Source: Lichenicoccus sp964242335 (GTDB lineage: Bacteria > Pseudomonadota > Alphaproteobacteria > Acetobacterales > Acetobacteraceae). Taken from it: 64,000 nucleotides of DNA. The notes under the pieces are model-generated. The model worked only from the letters and a program-made list of their open reading frames with translations, was not told where the DNA came from and ran no database searches. The stretch lies in the NCBI GenBank assembly GCA_964242335.1, contig CAXTAY010000013.1, forward strand, positions 1 through 64,000, in the 5' to 3' direction. This document shows positions 7,172-15,285 of the stretch, one piece after another. Within the stretch, counting starts at the first letter, position 1; every line of letters starts with the position of its first letter. A program made the position numbers and the translations under genes.

Positions 7172-8821
7172 CTAGCCTCTCGCGGCGGGATCGTCGGCCC
7201 AGAACGGCGGCATCGCCTTGAACCGTCGCCAGCGCGCGGTCAGCTGCTCCCGTGCCGCGAGGCCGTCCCGCGCCTGCCAGCCGATCACCACGCCGAGCGC
7301 CTGATGCACGCCGGTCGAGCGGCTGGCATGGCCGATCTCGTGCAGCAGCGGCCGCGTCGTCGCCGCGTCGTGGTCCAGCCCCAGCGCCTCCTGCAGCCCG
7401 CTCAGCCGGCGCAGGAAGCGCGGCGCCCGGTCGGGCTCGGCGCAGAGCGGCAGGAAGAACTCCGAGGCGTAGCGAAGCTTCTTCAGGGTGATGCGAAGCT
7501 GATGGCGCTCGGTGGCGGACAGGCGGCGGAAATGCGCGCCCTGCCGCAACGCCCTGCGGTGCAGCCGGCCGAGCACGCGGACGGCGAACGCCGCAGCCGG
7601 CTCGGCGAGCACGCCCAGCCCGTCGCGATCGACCTCGCCGCGCCAGCCGCGTCGCGCGGTCCACTGGCTCAGCGACAGCTGGAACCGCGCGAAGCGGGCG
7701 GATGCGAGCGTCTCGCGCACCGACGCGTAGCCGGCGGCACGCGACGGCTCGGCCGCCTGGCGCAGCCCGTCGAAGTCGATGCCGGCCTCCTGCAGCCGCG
7801 CCGGCCGCTCGAGCGTGGTGCCCAGGAACACGTCCCAGCCGCGGGCGGCGCCGAGCCGTGCGGCCGCCCACTTCGCCTCGCCGGCGAGCTCCGGCATGGT
7901 CGCCGACGCGATCTCGCGACGCAGCAACGACAGGGCGGTGCGCATGCGACGCAGCGCCACGCGCATCTGGTGCACCCCCTCCGGGTTCGCCTCGTCGGCC
8001 GCCGGCTGGTTGGCCTGCAGGTGCGCCTGGCAGCCGGCCAGCACGCAGCCGACCACGTCGTCGACCGCCGCGTCGCGTGACAGCCCGGACCGCACTGCCT
8101 TCACGGCCGGCGGCGCCGCGCCGGCAGCGAGGGCGTAGCCGCGACGCAGGGTGCTCAAGGTGCTCACCCGCAGCGGCGCCAGATCGAGCAGCCGCATGCC
8201 GATCTCGTACAGCATGCCCGGATCGCCGGCATGCAGCACGAGCCTGATCTCCGCGAGCGGCCGAGAACGCGTCCCGCTGTCGATCGTGCCCTCGTCGAAC
8301 ACGACGTCGAGCACGGCACCGGGCAGCGCCAGCCGGCGTGTCAGACGGCGCAGCCGGGTCTCGAACAGGGCCGTCAGCGGGGCCGACGCGAGATGCTCGA
8401 GGACCGAGGCGAGCGGCGGTTCCGGTGCCATGGCAGCAAGCCCGCGGAGGTCGGGCGCCGCCCCGTCCAGCGCCGCCTCCCAGGTCCCGTCGCCGGAGCA
8501 CGACGCGGCGGCGGGCTGAAGCTCGGGGCCGTGCCGGCGCACCCTCTGGACGAAGCGCCTGCCATGCCGGCGCACCCGCAACGACAGCGCGTTGCCGAGC
8601 AGCGCCTGGTCGGCGGTGTCGTAGTAGACGGTCTGCAGCCGGCGCACGACGCCGCGGTTGCGCGCGTGCTGCACGATGATCGGAGCCTCGCGCAGGCTCG
8701 CGATCGCACCCTCCGCCGGCAGCAGCCGCAGCGTGCGGGTCGGCGGATCGACCGCCGGCGGCACCGGGATCGCGGGAGGCGTCCCGGCGAACTCGGGCAT
8801 GGCGGCCGACGACCCTGTCAC
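7172..8821 (-). CDS. CYTH and CHAD domain protein (triphosphatase/polyphosphate-binding family)
   Basis: A 549-residue protein with an N-terminal CYTH-type tunnel domain (about residues 25-230: VYYDTADQALLGNALSLRVR, RLTRRLALPGAVLDVVFDEG, LAEIRLVL) and a C-terminal CHAD helical domain (about 265-540: GVHQMRVALRRMRTALSLLR, HQLRITLKKLRYASEFFLPL, LQEALGLDHD). The family architecture is that of YgiF-like inorganic triphosphatases; CHAD domains bind polyphosphate. The EXEXK signature expected at the start of CYTH is not found: the region reads TRTLRLLPAEG. Catalysis is therefore doubtful while the CHAD histidines and arginines are intact. Its stop codon abuts repeat copy A. Confidence 0.88.
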   Translation of the reverse strand: MTGSSAAMPEFAGTPPAIPVPPAVDPPTRTLRLLPAEGAIASLREAPIIVQHARNRGVVRRLQTVYYDTADQALLGNALSLRVRRHGRRFVQRVRRHGPELQPAAASCSGDGTWEAALDGAAPDLRGLAAMAPEPPLASVLEHLASAPLTALFETRLRRLTRRLALPGAVLDVVFDEGTIDSGTRSRPLAEIRLVLHAGDPGMLYEIGMRLLDLAPLRVSTLSTLRRGYALAAGAAPPAVKAVRSGLSRDAAVDDVVGCVLAGCQAHLQANQPAADEANPEGVHQMRVALRRMRTALSLLRREIASATMPELAGEAKWAAARLGAARGWDVFLGTTLERPARLQEAGIDFDGLRQAAEPSRAAGYASVRETLASARFARFQLSLSQWTARRGWRGEVDRDGLGVLAEPAAAFAVRVLGRLHRRALRQGAHFRRLSATERHQLRITLKKLRYASEFFLPLCAEPDRAPRFLRRLSGLQEALGLDHDAATTRPLLHEIGHASRSTGVHQALGVVIGWQARDGLAAREQLTARWRRFKAMPPFWADDPAARG

Positions 8822-8869
8822 GTCACGTCCAGACCGCGGGCAGCACCGCGGCGCATCCCGAACCCCCGC

Positions 8870-10030
8870 TCATTCCTGCCGGTCCCGCTCCGCCATCTCG
8901 AGAAACATCTCGATGCCGCCGGACATCAGGCGTGCGCTGTGCCGATCCACCTTCCAGTCCGGCCAATGCCACCATTGCAGCTCGAGCAGCCGTGCGACGG
9001 TGTCGTCGTCGAAGCGCTGTCGAAGCACGGCGCCCGGATTGCCGCCATAGATGCTGTAGGGCGGCACATGACCGCGCACGACGGCGTTCGCCCCGATGAT
9101 GCAGCCATCGCCGATCCTGGTCCCTGCCAGGATGGTGGCGCCGTAGCCGATCCAGACATCGCTGCCGATCGTCACGTCGCGCGGCACGTCATCGGCGATC
9201 GGCGGCTCTGCCGACCTGGTCGGCCATCTCCGGCTCTCGGCCTGGAACGGGTACGTGCTCGCCTCGCGCGTGAGGTGGTTGCCGAGGATGATCGTGACCT
9301 CCTGGGCGATGGCGCAGAATCGGCCGATCGTCAGCCGCGCCGGCCAGTACGGCAGCACCCGCGGCGAGCCGTAGGTGTGCGCGCCGGCGGTGACGCAGTC
9401 GGGACCGCCCCAGATGACGTTGGCGTAGAATTGTCGCAGTGATCCCGTGCCTTCGCTGGCAAGACGCTCGCGCAGCGGCTCGAACAGATGCCGGTAGCTC
9501 GGAAGCTGGTTGAGGGCGGACACGAGGGTCAGGAGCGTCTCGGCCGTGTGCAGCCGGATCAGGGCCGCGGCGACGCCCTCCATGTCGTCCGAAGGCGGCA
9601 TCCGCGCGAGGCGCAGGATCTCCTGCGGGTCTTCCGGCGCGTGGAATGCCGCAAGGCGACGCCTCGGACCCTCGGATCCCGCCGCGACGGGCGTGAGGGA
9701 GAACTGCTCCCACGTCGACGGCCTGTCGCGATTGACCCTCACGCTGCCGTCGGACTCGGCCGCCATGTACAGGCCTGTCACGGGATGCTGCAGCGTGATG
9801 CGTCCGTCCACCGGCTCGGCGCGGTAGGACAGGATCGCGCCCGGAGCGTTCTCGCCGTGCAGCCGGATCGGGCCGTCATCGTCGGCGATCAGCAACACGA
9901 TGCGGCCCTCGGCCGGGGAGCGCCAGGCGAGCAGCGGAACCAGCGCCTGCGCGCCGTGCCGGTGCGTGACCGCCCGGTTCGGGTCGAGGCCGAGCCGCGT
10001 GCCGTGGTCGGTGGTCATGGTGCACAGCAT
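8870..10030 (-). CDS. Trefoil-like domain fused to CatB/Vat-type hexapeptide acyltransferase
   Basis: A 386-residue protein. The first 135 or so residues look like a fascin-type beta-trefoil: ITLQHPVTGLYMAAESDGSV, NRDRPSTWEQFSLTP. A helical linker follows (about 150-200), then a left-handed beta-helix acyltransferase (about 205-370): TIGRFCAIAQEVTIILGNHL, VTIGSDVWIGYGATILAG, IGDGCIIGANAVV, PYSIYGGNPGAVLRQRF, ending LQWWHWPDWKV, all typical of the xenobiotic/streptogramin acetyltransferase (CatB/Vat) group. The acceptor is unknown; a surface-glycan acyltransferase is as likely as drug acetylation. ATG 10030 is chosen; ATG 10018 (MTTDHG) is an alternative. Divergent from the ThDP enzyme gene. 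Confidence 0.8.
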   Translation of the reverse strand: MLCTMTTDHGTRLGLDPNRAVTHRHGAQALVPLLAWRSPAEGRIVLLIADDDGPIRLHGENAPGAILSYRAEPVDGRITLQHPVTGLYMAAESDGSVRVNRDRPSTWEQFSLTPVAAGSEGPRRRLAAFHAPEDPQEILRLARMPPSDDMEGVAAALIRLHTAETLLTLVSALNQLPSYRHLFEPLRERLASEGTGSLRQFYANVIWGGPDCVTAGAHTYGSPRVLPYWPARLTIGRFCAIAQEVTIILGNHLTREASTYPFQAESRRWPTRSAEPPIADDVPRDVTIGSDVWIGYGATILAGTRIGDGCIIGANAVVRGHVPPYSIYGGNPGAVLRQRFDDDTVARLLELQWWHWPDWKVDRHSARLMSGGIEMFLEMAERDRQE

Positions 10031-10323
10031 GGGGGGCTCAAACCTGGACCGGGGTGGGCGGCGGATCGTGAGGCAGCACGGCGCCTCGACGCCGCATCGA
10101 GCTGCTCCCGCGGATCCTATAGCACGCGCGCGCCCTGGAGGACCCGGATCCCGTTGCGATCCGGCATCGTCGTGCGGCAGGCGACGCCGTCGGGTGGGCC
10201 GACGAGCGCTCACCACCGGATTTCCGGGCGGCGCCTTGCCTGAACCCGTCCAACCGGGCGAAGCATGTGCCGCAGCGCCGCCACGCGCCGCCTGATCCAC
10301 GCGACCGCGTCCGGAGCGACACC

Positions 10324-12018
10324 ATGCTGACACCCCTCCCGCTCGCCGAACCGACGATGCCGCGACGCGGCGCCGACATGCTGCTGGAGACGCTGCACAG
10401 CGAGGGTGTCGAGTACATCTTCGGCAACCCGGGCACCACCGAGCTGCCGCTGATGGACGCGCTCGTCGACATGCCGGAGATCCAGTACGTGCTGGCCCTG
10501 CAGGAAGCCAGCGCGGTGGCGATGGCGGACGGCTACGCGCAGGCCTCCGGCCGCACCGGCTTCCTCAACCTGCACACCGCAGGCGGCCTGGGCAACGGGA
10601 TGGGCAACCTGTTGAACGCCAGCGTCTCGCAGACGCCGCTGGTGGTCACCGCGGGTCAGCAGGATTCGCGGCACAGCCTCACCGATCCGCTGCTGTTCGG
10701 CGACCTGGTCGGCATCGCGACGCCGGCGGTGAAGTGGGCGCACGAGGTGACCGATGTCAGCCAGCTGCCGGTGCTGGTGCGGCGCGCCTTCAACGATGCC
10801 AGCGCCGCCCCGACCGGGCCGGTGTTCCTGTCGCTGCCGATGGACGTCATGGAGGCGATGACCGACCTGGCGGTGCCGGCGCGTTCGCTGGTCGACCGCC
10901 GCGCCGTCGCCGGCTCGCTGCCGCGGCTGGCGGCCGAGCTGGCGGCGATCCCGCCCGGCCGTCTGCTGATCATCGCCGGCGACGAGATCCACGCGGCGGG
11001 TGCTGCGCCCGAGGTGGTCGGGCTCGCCGAGACGCTGGGCGCGTCCGTGTTCGGCTCCTCCTGGCCGTCGCGCATCCCGTTCCCGACCGCCCATCCGCTG
11101 TGGAGCGGCAACCTGCCGAGCAACGCCGGCGAGATCGCGCGCGTGCTCGGCGACTACGACGCCGTGTTCGCGCTCGGCGGCAAGTCGCTGATCACCATCC
11201 TCTACACCGAGAAGTCAGCGGTGCCGCCGGGCTGTGCGGTGTTCCAGATGTCGTCGGACGTGCGCGACCTCGGCCGCACCTACCCGACCCGCCTGTCGGT
11301 GGTCGGCGATATCGGCGCCTCGCTGCAGGCCCTGGCGCCGCTGCTCGCCGCCGCCACCGCCGAGACCGCCGAACCGCGCGCCGCGCGCGTGGCGGAAGCC
11401 GGGGCGCGACGCCGGCAGCGGCGGCAGGCGCTCGACGCGTCGGCGGCGGCACAGTTCGACGACCCGCGGATCACCCCGCTGGTGGCGGCACAGCAGGCGG
11501 CGCGCGCCATCGGCCCCGACACCGCGATCGTCGACGAGGCGATCGCCACCTCGCTGCACCTGCGCGGCTTCCTGCACAGCGCCTCGCCGCGGCAATACTC
11601 GTTCCTGCGCGGCGGCGGCCTGGGCTGGGGCATGCCGGCCGCGATCGGCTGCTCGCTCGGCCTCGGCCGCGCACCGGTGGTCAGCCTGGTCGGCGACGGC
11701 GCGGCGCTGTATTCGCCGCAGGCGCTCTGGACCGCTGCGCACGAGCGGCTGCCGGTCACCTTCGTCGTGATGAACAACCGCGAGTACAACATCCTGAAGA
11801 ACTTCATGCGCGGCCAGGCCGACTACGCCTCGGTGCGGCGCAACCGCTTCATCGCCATGGACCTGGTCGACCCGGTGATCGACTTCCTCAGCCTCGCCGC
11901 GGCGATGGGCGTGCCGGCGCGGCGGATCGAGCGGGCGGCGGACGTCGCGCCCGCCATCGAGGCGGGTATCGCCAGCGGCGCGCCGAACCTGATCGAGGTC
12001 TTGATCAGCGCGGACTAG
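10324..12018 (+). CDS. mdlC: ThDP-dependent decarboxylase, benzoylformate decarboxylase-like
   Basis: A 564-residue thiamine diphosphate enzyme with the three-domain POX/BFDC layout. Glu61 in ALQEASAVAMADGYAQ would activate the cofactor. NPGTTELPL, LHTAGG (His84) and PFPTAHPLW align with the Ser26, His70 and His281 regions of Pseudomonas benzoylformate decarboxylase, with Thr in place of Ser26. The ThDP/Mg motif is GDGAALYSPQALW...NNREYN. The ATG at 10324 has GGAG eight bases upstream. Predicted to decarboxylate an aromatic or branched 2-keto acid; no mandelate pathway genes are nearby, so the physiological substrate is open. The 293 bases before it hold the divergent promoters and no other supported gene. 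Confidence 0.8.
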   Translation: MLTPLPLAEPTMPRRGADMLLETLHSEGVEYIFGNPGTTELPLMDALVDMPEIQYVLALQEASAVAMADGYAQASGRTGFLNLHTAGGLGNGMGNLLNASVSQTPLVVTAGQQDSRHSLTDPLLFGDLVGIATPAVKWAHEVTDVSQLPVLVRRAFNDASAAPTGPVFLSLPMDVMEAMTDLAVPARSLVDRRAVAGSLPRLAAELAAIPPGRLLIIAGDEIHAAGAAPEVVGLAETLGASVFGSSWPSRIPFPTAHPLWSGNLPSNAGEIARVLGDYDAVFALGGKSLITILYTEKSAVPPGCAVFQMSSDVRDLGRTYPTRLSVVGDIGASLQALAPLLAAATAETAEPRAARVAEAGARRRQRRQALDASAAAQFDDPRITPLVAAQQAARAIGPDTAIVDEAIATSLHLRGFLHSASPRQYSFLRGGGLGWGMPAAIGCSLGLGRAPVVSLVGDGAALYSPQALWTAAHERLPVTFVVMNNREYNILKNFMRGQADYASVRRNRFIAMDLVDPVIDFLSLAAAMGVPARRIERAADVAPAIEAGIASGAPNLIEVLISAD

Positions 12019-12028
12019 GAGGACCTGC

Positions 12029-12075
12029 AGGCCAGGGCGCTGCCCCGGACCCGCTGGGGCCTCAGGCCCGGACCC
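12029..12075 (+). repeat. Intergenic palindromic repeat, copy B (diverged, partial)
   Basis: Carries the first two stems of the family in degenerate form (CAGGGCGCTGCCCCGGACCC, then TGGGGCCTCAGGCCC). It fills the gap between the convergent 3' ends of the ThDP enzyme gene and the DUF2945 gene, and could act as a bidirectional transcript-end structure. Confidence 0.65.
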
Positions 12076-12279
12076 CTATTTCAACTCTCCGGGCTTGTGT
12101 GCGGCCTTCGCACCCGTCTTCTCGCTCTTGACCACGTATTGCGGGTCGTCCTTGGTCGCCTTCGCGGTGTGGCCCTTGATCTTGGTCTGCGAGGTGATCT
12201 TCTTCTCCACCACGCCGTGGGTCTCGCCCTGCGCGGTGTTCCAGGCGACCTTGTCGCCGGGCTTCGGTTCCTTGGCCAT
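12076..12279 (-). CDS. DUF2945 (hypervirulence-associated TUDOR-like) protein
   Basis: A 67-residue basic protein starting MAKEPKPGDKVAWNTAQGET, followed by HGVVEKKITSQTKIKGHTAK and DDPQYVVKSEKTGAKAAHKP. This matches the DUF2945 family, a small SH3/TUDOR-like fold of unknown role, by the PGDKVxWN start, the G-x-V turn and the DPQYxVxSxKTG core. The start at 12279 has GGAGG five bases upstream; a second in-frame ATG four codons earlier is less well placed. Single gene, convergent with the ThDP enzyme gene. Confidence 0.82.
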   Translation of the reverse strand: MAKEPKPGDKVAWNTAQGETHGVVEKKITSQTKIKGHTAKATKDDPQYVVKSEKTGAKAAHKPGELK

Positions 12280-12308
12280 CGCCGCCTCCATTGCCGTTGC
12301 GTGACGAT

Positions 12309-13532
12309 CTATCGCGCGGCGCGCTCCTGCGTTCCGGCCGGCGCGGCGGTGGGCAGAAAAATCCAGCCCAGCAGCGTACCGCAGGCGGCGACCGCCATCA
12401 GGATGGTCATCGGCCGCGCGCTGCCGTCGGCGGTGATGCCGAGCACGAAGGTCACACTCGTGCTCAGCGCCAGTTCGATGGCGACACCGATCGCCGCGGC
12501 CGCGCCGGCGTTGGCGCCGAACGGCTCCATCGCGGCAAGGAACGCCGGCGCCATGATCAGGCCGAGTCCGGTGAACACGATCAGGGTAAGCAGCACGAGC
12601 GGCGACAACGCCGTCATCCCGGCGGCCACCAGGCAGGCCAGCGCCGCCGACGCCGCGGCGACGGCGAGCGAGCCGCCGCCGATCAGCCGGCGCGTGCCGA
12701 GACGACGCAGCATCGGCGCGTTGAACTGGCTGATCCCGATCAGGGCGGCGGCGTGCAGCGCGAACACGACGCCGTAGAGGATCGGCGCCATGTGGTGCAG
12801 GGTCACGAACACGAACGGCGAGCCGGAGATGAAGGTGAACAGCGTCGCCTGGGCGCTGCCGGCGATCAGGATCGGCACGATGAACCGGCGGTCACCGATC
12901 AGCGCGGCGTAGCTGGCCACGATCCGCAGCGGCCCGCTGCGCACCCGTGCGGCAGGCGGCAGCGTCTCGGGCAGCAGCCGCAGCGTCATGATGGCGGCCA
13001 GCCCGGCGATGACGATCAGCACCACGAAGATCAGCCGCCAGGAGGCGAACTGCGCCAGCACGCCGCCGCAGGCCGGTGCGAGGATCGGCGAGACGCTGAG
13101 GGCCAGCATGGCGAGCGAGAGCAGGCGGGCGGCGTCGGGACCGGTATGCTGGTCGCGTATCACCGCCATCGGGATCACCGCGGTCGCGGCGGCGCCGAGA
13201 CCTTGCAGGAAGCGCGCCGCGATCAGCGTGTCGATCGAGGGCGCCAGGGCCGCCGCCGCCGAGGCCAGCGCGAACAGCCCGAGGCCGAGCAGGATCGGCC
13301 GCCGGCGGCCGAACGCGTCGGACAGCGGCCCGTAGAACAGCTGTCCGATCGCCAGCGACAGGAAGTAGCCGGTCATGCTGAGCTGCACCCGGCCGGGAGA
13401 GGTATGCAGGTCGCGGGCGATCGCCGCGAAGCTCGGGATGTACAGGTCGATGGCAAATGCGCCGACCGCGATCAGCAGCCCGAGCACCGCGGCGCGACGC
13501 GGCAGCGAGCCGCGCTCGGGCGCGCCGCTCAA
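12309..13532 (-). CDS. MFS drug-resistance transporter, Bcr/CflA type
   Basis: A 407-residue, 12-helix major facilitator. The first helix GLLIAVGAFAIDLYIPSFAA carries the Bcr/CflA-type D-x-Y-x-P motif, followed by QLFYGPLSDAFGRRRPILLG (MFS motif A) and FLQGLGAAATAVIPMAVIRD. The start is a TTG at 13532 overlapping the stop of the upstream trehalase gene (TTGA); no ATG lies near the expected N-terminus. Substrate cannot be read from the sequence; the family exports bicyclomycin, chloramphenicol, sulfonamides or small metabolites. Coupling to trehalase is unusual and may be only positional. Confidence 0.85.
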   Translation of the reverse strand: MSGAPERGSLPRRAAVLGLLIAVGAFAIDLYIPSFAAIARDLHTSPGRVQLSMTGYFLSLAIGQLFYGPLSDAFGRRRPILLGLGLFALASAAAALAPSIDTLIAARFLQGLGAAATAVIPMAVIRDQHTGPDAARLLSLAMLALSVSPILAPACGGVLAQFASWRLIFVVLIVIAGLAAIMTLRLLPETLPPAARVRSGPLRIVASYAALIGDRRFIVPILIAGSAQATLFTFISGSPFVFVTLHHMAPILYGVVFALHAAALIGISQFNAPMLRRLGTRRLIGGGSLAVAAASAALACLVAAGMTALSPLVLLTLIVFTGLGLIMAPAFLAAMEPFGANAGAAAAIGVAIELALSTSVTFVLGITADGSARPMTILMAVAACGTLLGWIFLPTAAPAGTQERAAR

Positions 13533-15235
13533 CGCGCGGCCTGCGGATGCCGCGCGAGGCTCGCCTCGGCGCCGCGCGGATACAGGCCGATCAGGCTGGC
13601 GAGCACGCCGTTGGTCCAGCCGAAGCCGACCTGCAGCGGATACTCGCCGCCCGATCCGCCGGCGGCACCCGCCTGCACGTCGCGATCCGGCGCCTTGACG
13701 TCGTACTTCTCGAGCAGCGCGCCGGAGCTCGCATAGGCCGCGATCTCGCGCTCGATCCAGCGCTGCGCGATGCTGCGGGCGAGCGCGTCCTGGCCGTAGC
13801 CGCGCAGGCCGATCACGGCCATCCACTGCATCGGCGCCCAGCCATTGGGGCTGTCCCACTGCTGTCCGGTCTCGGGCGCGCGGTCGAGCGCCGTGGTGGC
13901 CATGCCGCCCGGACCGAGCAGTCGGGTGCGGATGGTGGCGGCGACGATCCTGGCCTGTTCGTCGCTGGCGAGATGGAAGAACAGCGGCACCACCGTCGCC
14001 GCCGACAGGGTCCGCGCCGGCAGGCGCTCGGTCCAGACGTAGTCGGTGAACGCGCCGAGATCTGGCTGCCACATCAGCCGACGGATCGCGGCTCCCCGCT
14101 GCAGTGCCCGCGTCCGGTAGATTGCCGCGTCCGCCGCGTCGCCGCGCAGCCCATAGGCCAGCGACAGCGTCTGCTCCATGTGCGCGAGCAGGCTGTTCAG
14201 GTCCACCGGCAGCAACCGCGTGGTGCGGATCGTGTTGAGGTGGATGCCGTCGGCGAGCCAGCGCGAGCTGAAGTCCCATCCGGTCTCGCCGCCCGCGCGC
14301 AGTTCGCGATACAGCTCCGCCGGCGGCCGGCTGCTGGAGGCCGCGGTCGCGACGTCCTCGCGGTAGGACTCGTCGCGCGGGCCGTCGCGGTCGTCCCAGT
14401 AGCGGTTGAGCAGCGTGCCGTCATCGAGCCGCACCACGTGGCGCGTGGCCCGACCCGGAGCCAGGCCGGCGGCGCCGTCCATCCAGTACTCGTACTCGCG
14501 ACGCAGCTCCGGCAGGTAGGCGGTGTAGACCTGCGCGCCGTCGTGCGCCGCGATCAGGTCGATCATGCAGGCGAAGAAGGGCGGCTCGGAGCGGCTGAGA
14601 TAGTAGCTCCGGTTGCCGTTGGGCACGTGTCCGTAACGGTCGATCAGCGAGGCCATGTTGCGCAGCATGTCGCGCGCGAGTGCGGCACGGCCGTCGTGCT
14701 CGAGGCCGAGCATGGTGAAGTAGCTGTCCCAGTAATAGATCTCGCTGAACCGCCCGCCCGGCACGATGTACGGATAGGGCAGCGCCAGCAGCGAGGAGAA
14801 GTCGCGACCCCGGTCGGGCGCGCGGCGCAGCACGTCCCACATGTCCGAGATGTAGTCCCGCACACCCTGCTCCGGCGTCAGACGATACGGCACGGCCTTG
14901 CGCGCGGCGATGCGGAAATGGCGGTCCACGAAGCGGCGCAGGTCGAAGCCGGGCCGGTCGCGCTCATGCAGGTAGGCGGCGACGATCGCCGCTGGCGCCT
15001 GGTCCGGCACCGCGTCGGCGAAGCTCTTGGAGTCCGCGAACACGCCCTCGGTCTCCACCGCCGCGTAGAGCGGACCGAACGCCACCGAGGGCGGCAGCGG
15101 ATCGGGCACGGCCGGCGCGGCGGCACCCGCGAGCGGCAGGAGCACGGTCGGCAGGATCAGGGCCGGCAGGATCAGGGCCCGCAGGATCAGGGCCCGCAGG
15201 ATCAGGGCCCGCAGGATCGGGGCCGGCAGGATCAA
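13529..15235 (-). CDS. treA: Periplasmic alpha,alpha-trehalase (GH37)
   Basis: Hydrolyses trehalose to two glucose molecules, probably in the periplasm. Both GH37 signatures are present: PGGRFSEIYYWDSYF and QWDSPNGWAPMQW. Other conserved stretches are GHVPNGNRSYYLSRSEPPF and EYPLQVGFGWTNGV. The N-terminus is a Leu/Ile-rich signal sequence built from 15-base tandem repeats (ILRAL units), ending LAGAAAPAVPD. TTG 15235 is the first conventional start in frame, but the frame is open upstream and would add RVDPRRRLARLPI, a good positively charged n-region. A start nearer the kinase stop at 15286 (for example CTG 15289) is therefore possible. Third-last gene of the packed minus-strand run. Confidence 0.9.
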   Translation of the reverse strand: MILPAPILRALILRALILRALILPALILPTVLLPLAGAAAPAVPDPLPPSVAFGPLYAAVETEGVFADSKSFADAVPDQAPAAIVAAYLHERDRPGFDLRRFVDRHFRIAARKAVPYRLTPEQGVRDYISDMWDVLRRAPDRGRDFSSLLALPYPYIVPGGRFSEIYYWDSYFTMLGLEHDGRAALARDMLRNMASLIDRYGHVPNGNRSYYLSRSEPPFFACMIDLIAAHDGAQVYTAYLPELRREYEYWMDGAAGLAPGRATRHVVRLDDGTLLNRYWDDRDGPRDESYREDVATAASSSRPPAELYRELRAGGETGWDFSSRWLADGIHLNTIRTTRLLPVDLNSLLAHMEQTLSLAYGLRGDAADAAIYRTRALQRGAAIRRLMWQPDLGAFTDYVWTERLPARTLSAATVVPLFFHLASDEQARIVAATIRTRLLGPGGMATTALDRAPETGQQWDSPNGWAPMQWMAVIGLRGYGQDALARSIAQRWIEREIAAYASSGALLEKYDVKAPDRDVQAGAAGGSGGEYPLQVGFGWTNGVLASLIGLYPRGAEASLARHPQAAR

Positions 15236-15240
15236 GATCG
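15151..15240 (-). repeat. Six 15-base tandem units in the trehalase signal sequence
   Basis: Six contiguous units of GCAGGATCAGGGCCC type (plus-strand sense), three of them identical, the last most diverged. On the coding strand they encode repeated Ile-Leu-Arg/Pro-Ala-Leu/Pro pentapeptides that make up the hydrophobic core of the signal sequence. In-frame unit gain or loss would change h-region length. Confidence 0.85.
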
Positions 15241-15285
15241 GCAGGCGGGCGAGGCGGCGCCGCGGATCGACCCTCGGCGGCGCCT

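Noticed and set aside
12020..12075. Intrinsic terminator at repeat copy B
   Set aside because: Stems are imperfect and no T-run follows on either strand; kept only as a diverged repeat copy.
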